The translations under genes were made by a program, and so were the position numbers. From Chloroflexota bacterium (GTDB lineage Bacteria > Chloroflexota > Anaerolineae > Anaerolineales > UBA4823), in the NCBI GenBank assembly GCA_020349245.1, contig CP070764.1, positions 2,693,633 to 2,751,953 on the forward strand: a DNA stretch of 58,321 bases, written 5' to 3'. Positions 45,586-55,398 of this stretch are shown here, in pieces. Each line of letters starts with the position of its first letter. The first letter of the stretch is position 1. The notes beneath the pieces were generated by a model. It did not search any database and was not told the DNA's origin. It saw nothing but the letters and a program-made list of their open reading frames with translations.

Positions 45586-45840
45586 CTAAGATGGGACTGA
45601 TTCAACCCTTACCTCAGGGAAGAATTGGCGGATGGTGCCTTCAACCCATCCATGTAAAGTACTGGGTAGCAGGGGACAACCGAGGCAGGCTCCCCCCAAT
45701 TTCACGGTCACCACTTCACCATCAAAATCAACCATTTCCACCGAACCGCCGTGGAATTGTTCGATATATGCACTCAATCTATCGATCAGGTTTTGCATGC
45801 GTTCTTCATCGGTAGCATCTATGATATTGTTGTCGGTCAT
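45586..45840 (-). CDS. NifU C-terminal domain (Nfu-type) iron-sulfur protein
   Basis: The 84-residue protein is a single Nfu domain with the Cys pair in GGACLGCPLL near residues 50-59. That CxxC binds a [4Fe-4S] or [2Fe-2S] cluster for delivery to target proteins. It follows a cNMP-binding protein gene after 3 bases in the same direction. The length is normal for a stand-alone Nfu. A terminator follows. Confidence 0.92.
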   Translation of the reverse strand: MTDNNIIDATDEERMQNLIDRLSAYIEQFHGGSVEMVDFDGEVVTVKLGGACLGCPLLPSTLHGWVEGTIRQFFPEVRVESVPS

Positions 45841-45843
45841 CGC

Positions 45844-46326
45844 TCACTTTGTCTCCATATGGACACCGTTACGTAGGCCATTTTCCAACAATTGTAACAG
45901 CTGTGGGTGATTACTTTCCAGCCGATGGGCGACAACATCTGCCATCCGATCAACAAATTTATTTCCAGTCTCGGGGTGATTTACACACAAGGTTTGCAAG
46001 TCTGAACCCCGCACCCGCAGCAATTCGGTATATTCAGTGCATATTGCTGCGGAAGTGTAGCTGCGCCTGCCGATCACCGCTGACCAGCCGACCATCCCCC
46101 CAGGCTTAATGCGGGTGATAACAATGTCCTGGTCATCTTCGGGTTTGTAGTGAATGGCAACTTCGCCAGACACCATCAGGTAGAAATATATTGCAGGTTC
46201 GCCCTGATCAAACAGGACAGTTCCTGCATGGCATTCGCTCGGTACAAAAAGCGGACGCAGGAGTTTAATCTGTTCTTCAGAAAAACCTTCAAATAAAGGA
46301 AATTGTTCCAGCAGATCCTTTGACAT
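45844..46326 (-). CDS. Cyclic nucleotide-binding (CRP-like) domain protein without HTH
   Basis: The 160-residue protein has the cNMP-binding fold: FEGFSEEQIKLLRPLF, GTVLFDQGEPAIYFYLMVSG and IKPGGMVGWSAVIG. A C-terminal helical tail replaces the usual HTH domain, so it should not bind DNA by itself. It overlaps functionally, if at all, with Nfu, three bases downstream. It may sense a small molecule through protein partners (inference). Confidence 0.88.
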   Translation of the reverse strand: MSKDLLEQFPLFEGFSEEQIKLLRPLFVPSECHAGTVLFDQGEPAIYFYLMVSGEVAIHYKPEDDQDIVITRIKPGGMVGWSAVIGRRSYTSAAICTEYTELLRVRGSDLQTLCVNHPETGNKFVDRMADVVAHRLESNHPQLLQLLENGLRNGVHMETK

Positions 46327-46489
46327 AGAACCACCTTGCTATGTAACCAATGTATCCTGTCCGGGAGTAATCTCCAAGTGGCAAATATCCTCAAACCATG
46401 GACAAATATCACCTGCTCATAGACATTTGTCCTATAGAAGATATTATCTTGATCTGGGTGATAAAAATATTTAGCTCCCCCTAAAATCA

Positions 46490-46536
46490 ATTAAAAAAAA
46501 TTACCCCGCTCACCTTTTATCAGTGAACGGGTAAAA
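46490..46536 (-). terminator. Terminator after clpC
   Basis: On the minus strand TACCCGTTCAC pairs imperfectly with GTGAGCGGGGTA around an AT-rich loop, followed by a run of eight T. It lies about 30 bases after the clpC stop. Confidence 0.8.
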
Positions 46537-46565
46537 ATTGATTGTGCAACCTGCTGATACCGAAT

Positions 46566-49049
46566 TTAGCTCTGGGATTCAACCGATTGGATATTTTCAG
46601 CGGGGATCGGTTCTCCGAGGGCGCGAAAGATCAGTTCGCTTGTTTCCTCATCGACATCAACGATGACTGTATCGCCTGATTTGAATTCACCACTCAATAA
46701 ACTCACAGATAGTGGACTTTCGACATGCTTTTGCAAGGCCCGACGCAGTGGTCTTGCACCGAAAGCAGGATCATAACCCTCGTTAGCCAGCCACTCACGA
46801 GCAGGATCAGATAACTTGACGCTCAAATCGTGCTCGGCTAACCGCTCTTGAATTTCTTCCATTTGTAGATCAACAATTTTCTGCATTTGCTCTTTGGAAA
46901 GGGAAGAGAAAGTGATGATCTCGTCTATGCGGTTGAGAAATTCGGGCCGGAAGGTGCTTTTTAAAGCTTTCTGGATTTTTTCGTGTGCTTCACGCTCGTC
47001 TTGATCACCTGAGGTCTGCAGAAAACCAAGGGTACCCGATTTGTTTATGTACTCTGTACCCAGGTTACTGGTCATGATCAACACCGTATTGCGGAAGTTG
47101 ACCACGCGGCCTTGCCCATCGGTCAGACGGCCGTCATCAAGAATCTGCAGTAGAGAGTTCCAGACCTCTGGATGGGCTTTTTCGATTTCATCAAATAATA
47201 CTACCCGGTAAGGGCGGCGGCGCACGGCTTCCGTAAGCTGGCCTCCTTCTTCGTAACCAACATAACCCGGGGGGGCACCAAACAATCGCGATACTGCATG
47301 CTGCTCTCGATATTCGCTCATATCAATGCGCACGATTGCGTCCAGGTCATCGAAGAGAAATTCTGCCAAGGCTTTCGCCAGCTCGGTTTTCCCAACACCA
47401 GAAGGTCCAATGAAAATGAAGGAGCCGATCGGACGCCGTGGGTCTTTTAAGCCCGATCGAGCGCGCCGGATAGCATCGGAAATGGCATGAATGGCTTCAT
47501 CCTGACCAATAATATGCTCGTGTATCCGTTCTTCCATCTGCAGCAACTTCTCAGCTTCTGTCTCCATCATCTGGCTGACCGGGATACCGGTCCATTGGGC
47601 AACAACTTCTGCAATATCACTCTCATCGACAACTTCATCGAGCTCATGCTCAGATTCCCACTTGTCTCGCAGATCGTTGAATTCCGTTTCGAGGCGCAGG
47701 CGTTCGGATTTTTTCTCCGCAGCTCGTTCGTATTCGCGTGCCAAACCGGCTTGCTCTTCTTCTCCTCTTAGGCGATCGAGCTCAATTTTCATCTCCTTTA
47801 ATTCGGGAGGCAGGGAATAAAGTGCGACACGCAGCTTGGCCGCGGCTTCATCCATCAAATCGATAGCCTTGTCAGGAAGATGGCGATCGGTAACATAGCG
47901 GCTGGAGAGTCGCGCCGCAGCCACCAGGGCTTCATCGGAGAAACGGACTTTGTGGTGAGCTTCGTAACGGTCTCGCAAACCCTTGAGCATTTCGATGGTA
48001 TCTTCGACGCTTGGCTCTTCCACGTAAACGGGGGCAAAGCGGCGTTCAAGGGCAGCATCTTTTTCAATGTGTTTGTGATATTCATCCAGGGTGGTGGCCC
48101 CGATGGCATGCAGTTCGCCGCGCGCCAGGGCTGGTTTCAGCATGTTGGAAGCGTCCATCGCACCTTGGGCAGCTCCCGCACCAACCACCGTGTGTAGCTC
48201 GTCGATGAACATGATGACTTCCCCTTCGGCACGCTGGATCTCTTCAATAGCCGCTTTTAATCGTTCCTCGAATTCACCGCGAAAGCGTGAGCCAGCGATC
48301 ATGGCCCCCAGGTCTAGGGCGACCACTTTTTTGCCGCTCAAGATCTCGGGAATATCATTGGAGGCAATTTTCTGAGCAAGACCTTCTACGATCGCTGTCT
48401 TACCCACGCCTGCCTCACCGATCAGCACCGGGTTGTTTTTTGTCCGCCGGGAGAGAATGCGAATTACCCGTAAAATTTCCCCGTCGCGGCCGATCACCGG
48501 ATCGAGTTTTCCTTCGCGGGCCAGGGTTGTCAGATCGCGAGAGAATCTTTCTAAAGTGCGGTAACGAGTTTCCGCCTGCGGATCGGTCACCCGCTGACCA
48601 CCACGAAGCTGCTGAATGGCATCATTCACTCTTTCCCGCGTTACGCCTGCTCCTTCCAGGAGACGGGCAGCGGGTGTGCTGCGTTCACTGAGAATCGCCA
48701 GAAATATATGCTCGGTGGAGATATATTCATCCTTCAAGCGGTTGGCTTCTTCGTTTGCTAGATCAATAATTCGTTTCACCCTCGGGGTGATGAAAATTTG
48801 TCCGGCACCACCTCCGAATATATTCGCTTTCGGGCTGGTACGTAATATGTAATCCAGCCGTTCTGTCAATGCAGCTGCATCGACGTTCAAGGTTTCCAAT
48901 ATCTGGCTGATCACACCTTGCGGTTGTTCAATTAATGCCAATAAGATATGTTCTGTATCGATCTGATTGTGCCCATAGCGTTGGATAATCTCTGCTGAGC
49001 GTTGGGCGGCTTCTTGGGCACGCTCAGTAAAACGATCAAATCTCATCAT
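46566..49049 (-). CDS. clpC: ClpC-type AAA+ chaperone ATPase
   Basis: The 827-residue protein unfolds proteins for the ClpP protease. It has an N domain with two Clp repeats ([20 protein letters not shown] and [11 protein letters not shown]). The first AAA+ domain has [13 protein letters not shown] near residue 208. A short middle coiled-coil region (about 400-470) with a UVR-like segment ([18 protein letters not shown]) marks it as ClpC rather than ClpB. The second AAA+ domain has [17 protein letters not shown] near 550. The start MMRF allows two ATGs. The length is normal. Confidence 0.95.
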   Translation of the reverse strand: MMRFDRFTERAQEAAQRSAEIIQRYGHNQIDTEHILLALIEQPQGVISQILETLNVDAAALTERLDYILRTSPKANIFGGGAGQIFITPRVKRIIDLANEEANRLKDEYISTEHIFLAILSERSTPAARLLEGAGVTRERVNDAIQQLRGGQRVTDPQAETRYRTLERFSRDLTTLAREGKLDPVIGRDGEILRVIRILSRRTKNNPVLIGEAGVGKTAIVEGLAQKIASNDIPEILSGKKVVALDLGAMIAGSRFRGEFEERLKAAIEEIQRAEGEVIMFIDELHTVVGAGAAQGAMDASNMLKPALARGELHAIGATTLDEYHKHIEKDAALERRFAPVYVEEPSVEDTIEMLKGLRDRYEAHHKVRFSDEALVAAARLSSRYVTDRHLPDKAIDLMDEAAAKLRVALYSLPPELKEMKIELDRLRGEEEQAGLAREYERAAEKKSERLRLETEFNDLRDKWESEHELDEVVDESDIAEVVAQWTGIPVSQMMETEAEKLLQMEERIHEHIIGQDEAIHAISDAIRRARSGLKDPRRPIGSFIFIGPSGVGKTELAKALAEFLFDDLDAIVRIDMSEYREQHAVSRLFGAPPGYVGYEEGGQLTEAVRRRPYRVVLFDEIEKAHPEVWNSLLQILDDGRLTDGQGRVVNFRNTVLIMTSNLGTEYINKSGTLGFLQTSGDQDEREAHEKIQKALKSTFRPEFLNRIDEIITFSSLSKEQMQKIVDLQMEEIQERLAEHDLSVKLSDPAREWLANEGYDPAFGARPLRRALQKHVESPLSVSLLSGEFKSGDTVIVDVDEETSELIFRALGEPIPAENIQSVESQS

Positions 49050-49215
49050 AGTAATTCTTACCTTCCTTTGGCAAGTTCATATTTGCCATTCGGATTATAT
49101 CATCGCTTCATTGGCTGATATGAGGGCGGGTTGTTAGAAATGTATATGAATTTGAAACAGCTGTATATTCCCGTATCAAGTTCTGTGCCAAATCCGGTAA
49201 TTAACTAAACTGATT

Positions 49216-50679
49216 CTAAGGTCTTGGGGTTCTGGAGGGGGTGAGGCTGGGAGTGGGGGTAACCGTCACGATGGTTGCAAACATCTGGGGAACCCACCCT
49301 ATTCGTCCATCTTTGTCTTGTACCTCTACCCACACCAGGCCATTGACAACTTGAGTACCATATAAAATGATTAGAGGATCCCCTTCTCGCATGGTGCCGA
49401 TAATAGGGCCTTCCGGATACTGGCGCAGTCTCAATCCAAGGCCTAAGGTGTTATCGACCATGCCAACTGAGGTTGTGGGAGTCGCAGTGGGCGTATTCGT
49501 TTGAGTTGGGGTCGCGGTGTTGGTCGGTGTTTGGGTTGGGGTAGAAGTCGCGGTGCTGGTAGGGGTGGCTGTCCTGGTAGGTGTTGGAGATGGACCTCGG
49601 GTAGGGGTGGGGGTTAAAGTCGGTGGGATTTTCGGATCCAAACGCGAAACGATGACGCTGTTGATGACAAGTTCAACAGGTGTCTGCAAGCGTGCTGTAA
49701 TCGCATCTTGCAGAGCGATGCTATCTTGGTAGTACAATGGCCGCGCTGTACGCAAGGTCATATTCATGCTCAAGCCATCGGAAGCACGAGAAACAAATAA
49801 TTCTACAAGCTCTGCATCGAGTGCATTTTCAACCTCCTCCTGGACGACATCCTCAATCCGCCCTCTTTCAGAGGCCTGTCGCACAAAATTAACACTCAGG
49901 TAGGTTAAAGGTACCATCAGTGTGATGGTTAGAACTGCTGCAAAAATCAGGCTGCGCGGTAATCGGTTTGCCACTGTAATTGGTTTCGGACCAAAACCAA
50001 GGGCGAAGAAAACCAAGGTTGCTGCAAAAGCAATAGCGACAGCGTTTGTGATGAACAATAACCCCGCACCACCGGCGATATCCATCCTATCCAAGGCGAG
50101 ACCTACACCCACTGTGCATAATGGGGGCATCAATGCTGTCGCAATGGCCACACCTGGCAGCGCAGCAGATAAGTGCGGTTGGGCTAAGGCGTATGCCGCA
50201 GCAATCCCGCCTGCTACGGCAACAGTCAGGTCAATTGGGCTGGGATTTGTACGGGCAATGACTTCACTTGGAATCTCCTGGAGTAGGATAAAGGGCAGAT
50301 ACCGGTTTAACCAGGTCCACAGGAATGAAACAACAACGGCAACAATCGCACCCTGGATGACTCCACTGATCGAGTCACGCAACAAGTGTCCATCACCAGT
50401 GATGGAGGCCATACCCATGCCCAGAATCGGTGACATGAGCGGCGCTACCAGCATCGCTCCGATAATAATCGCCACCGAATTGGTGATCAAACCCATCGTG
50501 GCGATTGTACAGGAGAGGACTACGAGCAGGAAGAAATCGAAGCCAGGATGGGAGGCTTCCCGCAAGCGAACGCGAACTTCAGCCTGTCGTTCCTTATCGA
50601 TCGGGCGGGTGATTCGGCGCCAGAAGTAAAGGAAGCGCACTCGGAAGGATGAAGGGGGTTGAGAGTCGTGGGTGGTCAT
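49216..50679 (-). CDS. DUF389 membrane protein with Thr/Pro linker and SH3-like domain
   Basis: The 487-residue protein has a DUF389 (TIGR00341-type) core of about six membrane segments (SVAIIIGAMLVAPLMSPILG). An extracellular segment, a long Thr/Pro repeat linker (about 360-410) and a C-terminal SH3-like domain (LGLRLRQYPEGPIIGTM) follow. The SH3 domain could bind cell wall or glycans. The function is unknown. A TTG at 50712 overlaps the stop of the aldo/keto reductase gene and would add 11 residues; I prefer ATG 50679. Confidence 0.85.
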   Translation of the reverse strand: MTTHDSQPPSSFRVRFLYFWRRITRPIDKERQAEVRVRLREASHPGFDFFLLVVLSCTIATMGLITNSVAIIIGAMLVAPLMSPILGMGMASITGDGHLLRDSISGVIQGAIVAVVVSFLWTWLNRYLPFILLQEIPSEVIARTNPSPIDLTVAVAGGIAAAYALAQPHLSAALPGVAIATALMPPLCTVGVGLALDRMDIAGGAGLLFITNAVAIAFAATLVFFALGFGPKPITVANRLPRSLIFAAVLTITLMVPLTYLSVNFVRQASERGRIEDVVQEEVENALDAELVELFVSRASDGLSMNMTLRTARPLYYQDSIALQDAITARLQTPVELVINSVIVSRLDPKIPPTLTPTPTRGPSPTPTRTATPTSTATSTPTQTPTNTATPTQTNTPTATPTTSVGMVDNTLGLGLRLRQYPEGPIIGTMREGDPLIILYGTQVVNGLVWVEVQDKDGRIGWVPQMFATIVTVTPTPSLTPSRTPRP

Positions 50680-50708
50680 TCCTGAAAAAATGTCGGAGGA
50701 TCTTGAAC

Positions 50709-51689
50709 TCAACTGTGACCTAGAACAGGGTGAGGCAGGTAAGCCTCCTCGAGATATTTTAGCTCATCGGTATCTAATCTGATATCCAAAGCAGCAAGAT
50801 CTTCTTCCAGGTGCTTCATTTTGCTGGCTCCGATAATCGGTGCGGTAACCGCCGGTTTGTGCAGCAGCCAGGCGAGTGCCATCTGTGAAGGGGTCACTCC
50901 TCTTTGGGTGGCGATTTTGACCACTCGCTCAACAACCTCAAAGTCACTCTCCTGATAATACATATGGTGAGCGAAATCATCACTCTTTGCCCTGGTTGTC
51001 TCTCCCCAATCATGTTTTGAACGATTTCCACTCAAGAAACCGCGCGCCAGCGGGCTCCAGGGGATAACCCCGATGCCTTCAGCGAGACACAACGGGATCA
51101 TTTCGCGTTCCTCTTCCCGGTACACCAGGTTATAGTGGTTCTGCATGGATACGAAGCGTGTCCAGCTGTTTAGATCAGCAAGATATAGCGACTGAGAAAA
51201 TTGCCAAGCATACATGCTCGATCCACCGATATAGCGTACTTTTCCGGATTTCACAACATCATGAAGGGCTTCCAGAGTTTCTTCAATGGGTGTATGCGGG
51301 TCCCAACGGTGGATCTGGTAGAGATCAATATAATCGGTTCCTAACCTGCGCAGCGAGGCATCAATTGCCTGCATGATATGGAGACGAGATAACCCGCCCA
51401 TATTCGGTTTATCGCTCATCGGAAAAAAAACCTTGCTGGCGATAACGATCTCTTCCCGGCGTGCGAAGTCCTTGAGAGCCCTGCCGAGAATTTCTTCACT
51501 GACACCCAAGGAATATGCATCCGCAGTATCGAAGAAATTGATACCCAATTCAAGCGATCGCTGGATAAATGGACGTGACTCATCCTCATCAAGAACCCAA
51601 TCCCGCCATTTTGATGATCCGTATGTCATTGTCCCCAGGCAAATCCTGGATACAACCAGCCCACTTTTTCCCAATCTTTGATATTCCAT
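50709..51689 (-). CDS. Aldo/keto reductase
   Basis: The 326-residue protein is an NADPH-dependent oxidoreductase with a TIM barrel. The catalytic tetrad is visible: Asp and Tyr in FFDTADAYSLG, Lys in VIASKVFFPM and His in LYQIHRWDP. The C-terminal nicotinamide-binding part reads APIIGASKMKHLEED. It is similar to YajO/YhdN-type members. The substrate is unknown. The next gene follows with an overlapping or closely spaced start. Confidence 0.94.
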   Translation of the reverse strand: MEYQRLGKSGLVVSRICLGTMTYGSSKWRDWVLDEDESRPFIQRSLELGINFFDTADAYSLGVSEEILGRALKDFARREEIVIASKVFFPMSDKPNMGGLSRLHIMQAIDASLRRLGTDYIDLYQIHRWDPHTPIEETLEALHDVVKSGKVRYIGGSSMYAWQFSQSLYLADLNSWTRFVSMQNHYNLVYREEEREMIPLCLAEGIGVIPWSPLARGFLSGNRSKHDWGETTRAKSDDFAHHMYYQESDFEVVERVVKIATQRGVTPSQMALAWLLHKPAVTAPIIGASKMKHLEEDLAALDIRLDTDELKYLEEAYLPHPVLGHS

Positions 51690-51740
51690 ATCTTTTCCCT
51701 TCGATTATATATTGGCGTATCGGATTTCTGGTACCGGGCT

Positions 51741-53444
51741 TTAATGAATATCTCGTTCCAAATCGGATATCGTTTCCAGAATTAATTCAACAGCTTGGCG
51801 TAGTATTTTCTTATCAAAAGAGAATTCCGCCCCGCTGGTTGCGTACAATTGGGGGAGAGTGACCCCAGAGCCTAATGAGAGACCACGGCGATAAGTAGCA
51901 ACCGCGCCTGGTTGATCTTTAAGGACATTTTGCCAAACCTGCAGTGCTCCCAGCTGCGCCAAGCCATATTCTATATAGTAAAAAGGATCGGAGAAGATAT
52001 GAACTTTTCTCTGCCAGCCGGTTTCTTTCTCGGCCTCAATTCCAGACCAATCTACCCCTGGCATAAATCGTTCCCAAAGTTTTACCCAATAGGCATCGCA
52101 TCGCTCAGGAGTCAGAGCAGCCTGGTGGTTTGTGTAGACCCAATGTTGGAACGCATCCACAACAGCCATATATGGCCAGAATAACAAAGTGCTTTCCAAA
52201 AACTGGATTCTTGCCTGTGCAGCTTCCCCCATTGAATAAAAGCCACCTCGATCTTCGGTGAGGTATGGGCTTGCCATTAATTCCATCGACATTGAAGCAA
52301 CTTCCGCAAATTCCAAGGGAATGTTCAGGAAAAAGTAAGGCAAATGGCAACATTCAAAGACATGGAACGCATGTCCACCTTCATGCAAAATTGTCTGCAC
52401 ATCATCGTGGACTCCAACAGCATTCATTAAGATAAAAGGTTTCTCTGAAGAAAGATAGTGACTGCAATACCCCCCAGGGGCTTTATTAATCCGGTTTTCG
52501 AGATCGAGTAAACCTTCTGAACGCATTGTCTCAAAATAGTCGTGAAATTGCGGATCAACCATCTGGAATATGTGCGCGGCTGTCTTATTGAGCTCCTCAA
52601 TTGAGGTAAAGGGTTTCAGTGGAGGTTTTCCAAAAGAGTCTACATCCAAATCCCAAGGTCTTAAGGTGGAAAGCCCGAGTCTCTGGCGGCGTTTCTCATA
52701 AGCCGATTTTGCAGCGGGGACAACCACACTTTCAATGGCTTCCTGGAACTGGTAACAGTCCTCAGGGGTGTAATCAAAGCGCAGCAGCTCCCGCCAGCGG
52801 TAAGAGCGATAATCTGGCAGGTCAGCGTTGCTGGCAATCTCTTGACGCAAGTTTAGAAATTTCACCCAAAGCTCGTTTATGGTTTCCCGGTCAGCCAGCT
52901 GCCGATCTGCAGCCAATCGCCAAGCTCTTTCCCTTCTTGTTCGGTCAGGATCCTGGTAAACGGGAAGAAGCTGGGGCAGGCTGATTTCTTCTCTTTCCCA
53001 GAGAACAGTTTGTGCTCCAATAATTTTGTCATATTCTGTTACTAGTTTCTTCTCTTCGCTGAGCAGCGGCAAATTTATTTCTCTGAATAGTTCAGCCTGG
53101 GTACGGATATCTCGAAGGGGTATGTCAAAACCCTGTTGAATGATGCCGGACTTAAGCAGTTTTTCTTTGAGCTTCTGCTCAGCAGATTTCGCCTGGGGTC
53201 TGATCTGATCGAGGAAGCGCTTGAATCTCTCTTCGTCCAGCTGGTTGGAAGTATCGATCGCGGTTGCATCGTAGAGACGCCAATAGCTTTCATCCAGGAG
53301 CTTCCCCAATTCGGACCATTCATACAACCAATCCTGAATGTTGGATTCAGTCAGTGATCGCTGATTGAGTGTATTAAATAATGGCTCAATTTGAGACCAC
53401 TCCCACTCAAGGAATTCAACTGGATCTGGGTAAGAGGTAGGCAT
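51741..53444 (-). CDS. M3 family oligoendopeptidase
   Basis: The 567-residue protein is an M3 (thimet/PepF-type) zinc peptidase. The active site ILHEGGHAFHVFE lies near residue 350-362 and gives HExxH, with a downstream Glu in PLEFAEVASMSMELM as the third ligand. It cleaves short peptides in the cytoplasm; no signal peptide is seen. The length matches the family. It stands alone. Confidence 0.95.
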   Translation of the reverse strand: MPTSYPDPVEFLEWEWSQIEPLFNTLNQRSLTESNIQDWLYEWSELGKLLDESYWRLYDATAIDTSNQLDEERFKRFLDQIRPQAKSAEQKLKEKLLKSGIIQQGFDIPLRDIRTQAELFREINLPLLSEEKKLVTEYDKIIGAQTVLWEREEISLPQLLPVYQDPDRTRRERAWRLAADRQLADRETINELWVKFLNLRQEIASNADLPDYRSYRWRELLRFDYTPEDCYQFQEAIESVVVPAAKSAYEKRRQRLGLSTLRPWDLDVDSFGKPPLKPFTSIEELNKTAAHIFQMVDPQFHDYFETMRSEGLLDLENRINKAPGGYCSHYLSSEKPFILMNAVGVHDDVQTILHEGGHAFHVFECCHLPYFFLNIPLEFAEVASMSMELMASPYLTEDRGGFYSMGEAAQARIQFLESTLLFWPYMAVVDAFQHWVYTNHQAALTPERCDAYWVKLWERFMPGVDWSGIEAEKETGWQRKVHIFSDPFYYIEYGLAQLGALQVWQNVLKDQPGAVATYRRGLSLGSGVTLPQLYATSGAEFSFDKKILRQAVELILETISDLERDIH

Positions 53445-53534
53445 GATATTCTTTCCGTTGGTAGATTTTGTGAAATAACAATGGATGTCTTATTCTAATT
53501 TTACAAGCAGATCGAATGCGAAAAATGTTAGTTT

Positions 53535-55031
53535 TTACAGATACTGGTCCAAGTTCGGCTGGTGTACATGCCAATCTGTCACCAGCTGGTAGGCATGAGC
53601 AGCCTGGAAGAGCAATTTTTCCTGGAAATGCGAACCCATGAGCTGCATACCGACCGGGAGCCCTTGATCATCAAAGCCAACCGGAAAGGTTATCCCGGGC
53701 ACGCCCGCTAAATTTGCTGGAAGAGTGAAGACGTCCTCCAGGTACATGGAAAGCGGATCATCGCCATGTTCTCCAATTCGGAAGGCGGTTGTAGGAGCGA
53801 CAGGCGCAGCAATGACATCCACCTTCTCGAAAGCTGCCTCGAAGTCATTTTTGATCAGCGTGCGGACTTTCTGGGCTTGTCCATAATAGGCCTCGTAATA
53901 CCCCGCGGAAAGGGCATACGTTCCCAACATGATCCGCCGCTTAACTTCCGGGCCGAATTTTTCTCCCCGTGTGCGGCGGAAGATATCCCACATCTCATCG
54001 GCTGGCACCCTCGGTCCGTAGCGGATACCATCAAACCTGGCCAGGTTCGCGGAGGCTTCGGCTGGGGCAATGATGTAATATACCGGCAAAGCCTGTTCCG
54101 TGAATGGCAGGCGAATATCTACAATCTGCGCGCCGAGCTTTTCAAACTGCAGGATCGCCTTGCGTACCCGGTCTTCAACTTCATTCTGGATCCCTTTGAT
54201 GAAGTATTCTTCCGGTACACCTATGCGAAGATTTTTTATCGTCTCTTCTATCGCGGCGCTGGCGAGGTCTATACCAGGGACAGGCAAATCGATCGAGGTG
54301 GCGTCTGATGGGTCGTAGCCCGACATTGTGTTCAAGAAGGGGATGATCTCAGAGGCGGATTTACCAAAGGCCCCAACTACGTCCAGCGAAGACCCAAAAG
54401 CAACCAGGCCAAACCGTGAAACCCGACCATAGGTTGGCTTGATGCCGGTCACACCACAAAAGGAGGCCGGTTGCCGGACACTGCCGCCCGTGTCTGTCCC
54501 GAGCGCAATTGGAGCGAGTTTTGCAGCTACTGCGGCAGCGCTGCCACCGCTTGAACCGCCGGGGACATGCTGCAAATTCCAGGGGTTGTGAGTGGGTCCA
54601 TAAGCGGAGTTTTCAGTGGATGAACCCATGGCGAATTCATCTGTATTTGTTTTTCCCAGAATGACCACACCAGCCTTGGATAAGCGTTCAACTGCAGTGG
54701 CGCTGTACGGGGGGATAAAATTTTCTAGAATCCGCGACCCGCAGGTACAGCGCATGTCTTTGACACAAAGCACATCTTTTACTGCGAGGGGAATACCGGT
54801 AAGGGATGGAAGAGATTCCTGCTGCCCGCGGCGGTGAGCGAGCAGTTTCCGGTCAGCCTCATCGGCCCGGGAGAGCGATTGCTCAGGATTTACCGTCAGG
54901 AATGCGTGGATATGCTCATCTAGCTGTTCGATCCGTCCAAGAAAAGCGGTTGTCACCTCCCGGCTGGAAAAATCGCCAGATTGTAAACCAGCGATGATTT
55001 CTCCAACGCGGAGATCAACTATCTCACTCAT
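53535..55031 (-). CDS. gatA: Asp/Glu-tRNA amidotransferase subunit A
   Basis: GatA frees ammonia from glutamine to amidate Glu-tRNA(Gln) or Asp-tRNA(Asn). I chose ATG 55031 (MSEIVDLRVGE) because the 25 codons upstream run into gatC and lack homology. The amidase signature is complete: Lys in LAVKDVL, cis-Ser and nucleophile Ser in GGSSGGSAAAVAA and GTDTGGSVRQPASFCG. The protein has 498 residues, normal for GatA. gatC lies 10 bases upstream; gatB is not in the window. Confidence 0.96.
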   Translation of the reverse strand: MSEIVDLRVGEIIAGLQSGDFSSREVTTAFLGRIEQLDEHIHAFLTVNPEQSLSRADEADRKLLAHRRGQQESLPSLTGIPLAVKDVLCVKDMRCTCGSRILENFIPPYSATAVERLSKAGVVILGKTNTDEFAMGSSTENSAYGPTHNPWNLQHVPGGSSGGSAAAVAAKLAPIALGTDTGGSVRQPASFCGVTGIKPTYGRVSRFGLVAFGSSLDVVGAFGKSASEIIPFLNTMSGYDPSDATSIDLPVPGIDLASAAIEETIKNLRIGVPEEYFIKGIQNEVEDRVRKAILQFEKLGAQIVDIRLPFTEQALPVYYIIAPAEASANLARFDGIRYGPRVPADEMWDIFRRTRGEKFGPEVKRRIMLGTYALSAGYYEAYYGQAQKVRTLIKNDFEAAFEKVDVIAAPVAPTTAFRIGEHGDDPLSMYLEDVFTLPANLAGVPGITFPVGFDDQGLPVGMQLMGSHFQEKLLFQAAHAYQLVTDWHVHQPNLDQYL

Positions 55032-55041
55032 TGAGTTGAGT

Positions 55042-55329
55042 TTACTCCAGAATAGGGGGAACCCGAAATTGATCTTTTTCGGTGTCCGGTGCGTTGCGTA
55101 AGACATCCGCCAAGCTCAAGCCAGACCGGGGTTCATCCGGACGAAGGGCTGTACGAGCGGGTAAAACACTGGAAGTTGGTGGAATCTGGGTTGTGTCAAC
55201 AGCTTGCAGGCGAGCAGCATACTCCAGGATATCCGATAGCTGCCCAGCAAAGCGCACTTTTTCACCTTCAGAAAGTTGTAAACGAGCCAATTCTGCAATA
55301 TGCTCGACTTCTTGCAGCGTCAATTTCAT
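55042..55329 (-). CDS. gatC: Asp/Glu-tRNA amidotransferase subunit C
   Basis: This 95-residue protein is GatC, which stabilises the GatA-GatB complex. It has the family start LQEVEHIAELARLQLSEGE, a middle LQAVDTTQIPPTSSVL and the C-terminal LRPDEPRSGLSLADVL. It forms an operon with gatA. Confidence 0.95.
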   Translation of the reverse strand: MKLTLQEVEHIAELARLQLSEGEKVRFAGQLSDILEYAARLQAVDTTQIPPTSSVLPARTALRPDEPRSGLSLADVLRNAPDTEKDQFRVPPILE

Positions 55330-55398
55330 GGAAGCGATTATATCATGTGCATCATCGGCAACTAAGGTTCAGCGGTAGTTGAGATCGGCAATGGGAAA

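Noticed and set aside
49455..49620. Possible CRISPR or tandem repeat array
   Set aside because: The repetitive DNA encodes the Thr/Pro linker of the DUF389 protein; there is no repeat-spacer structure.
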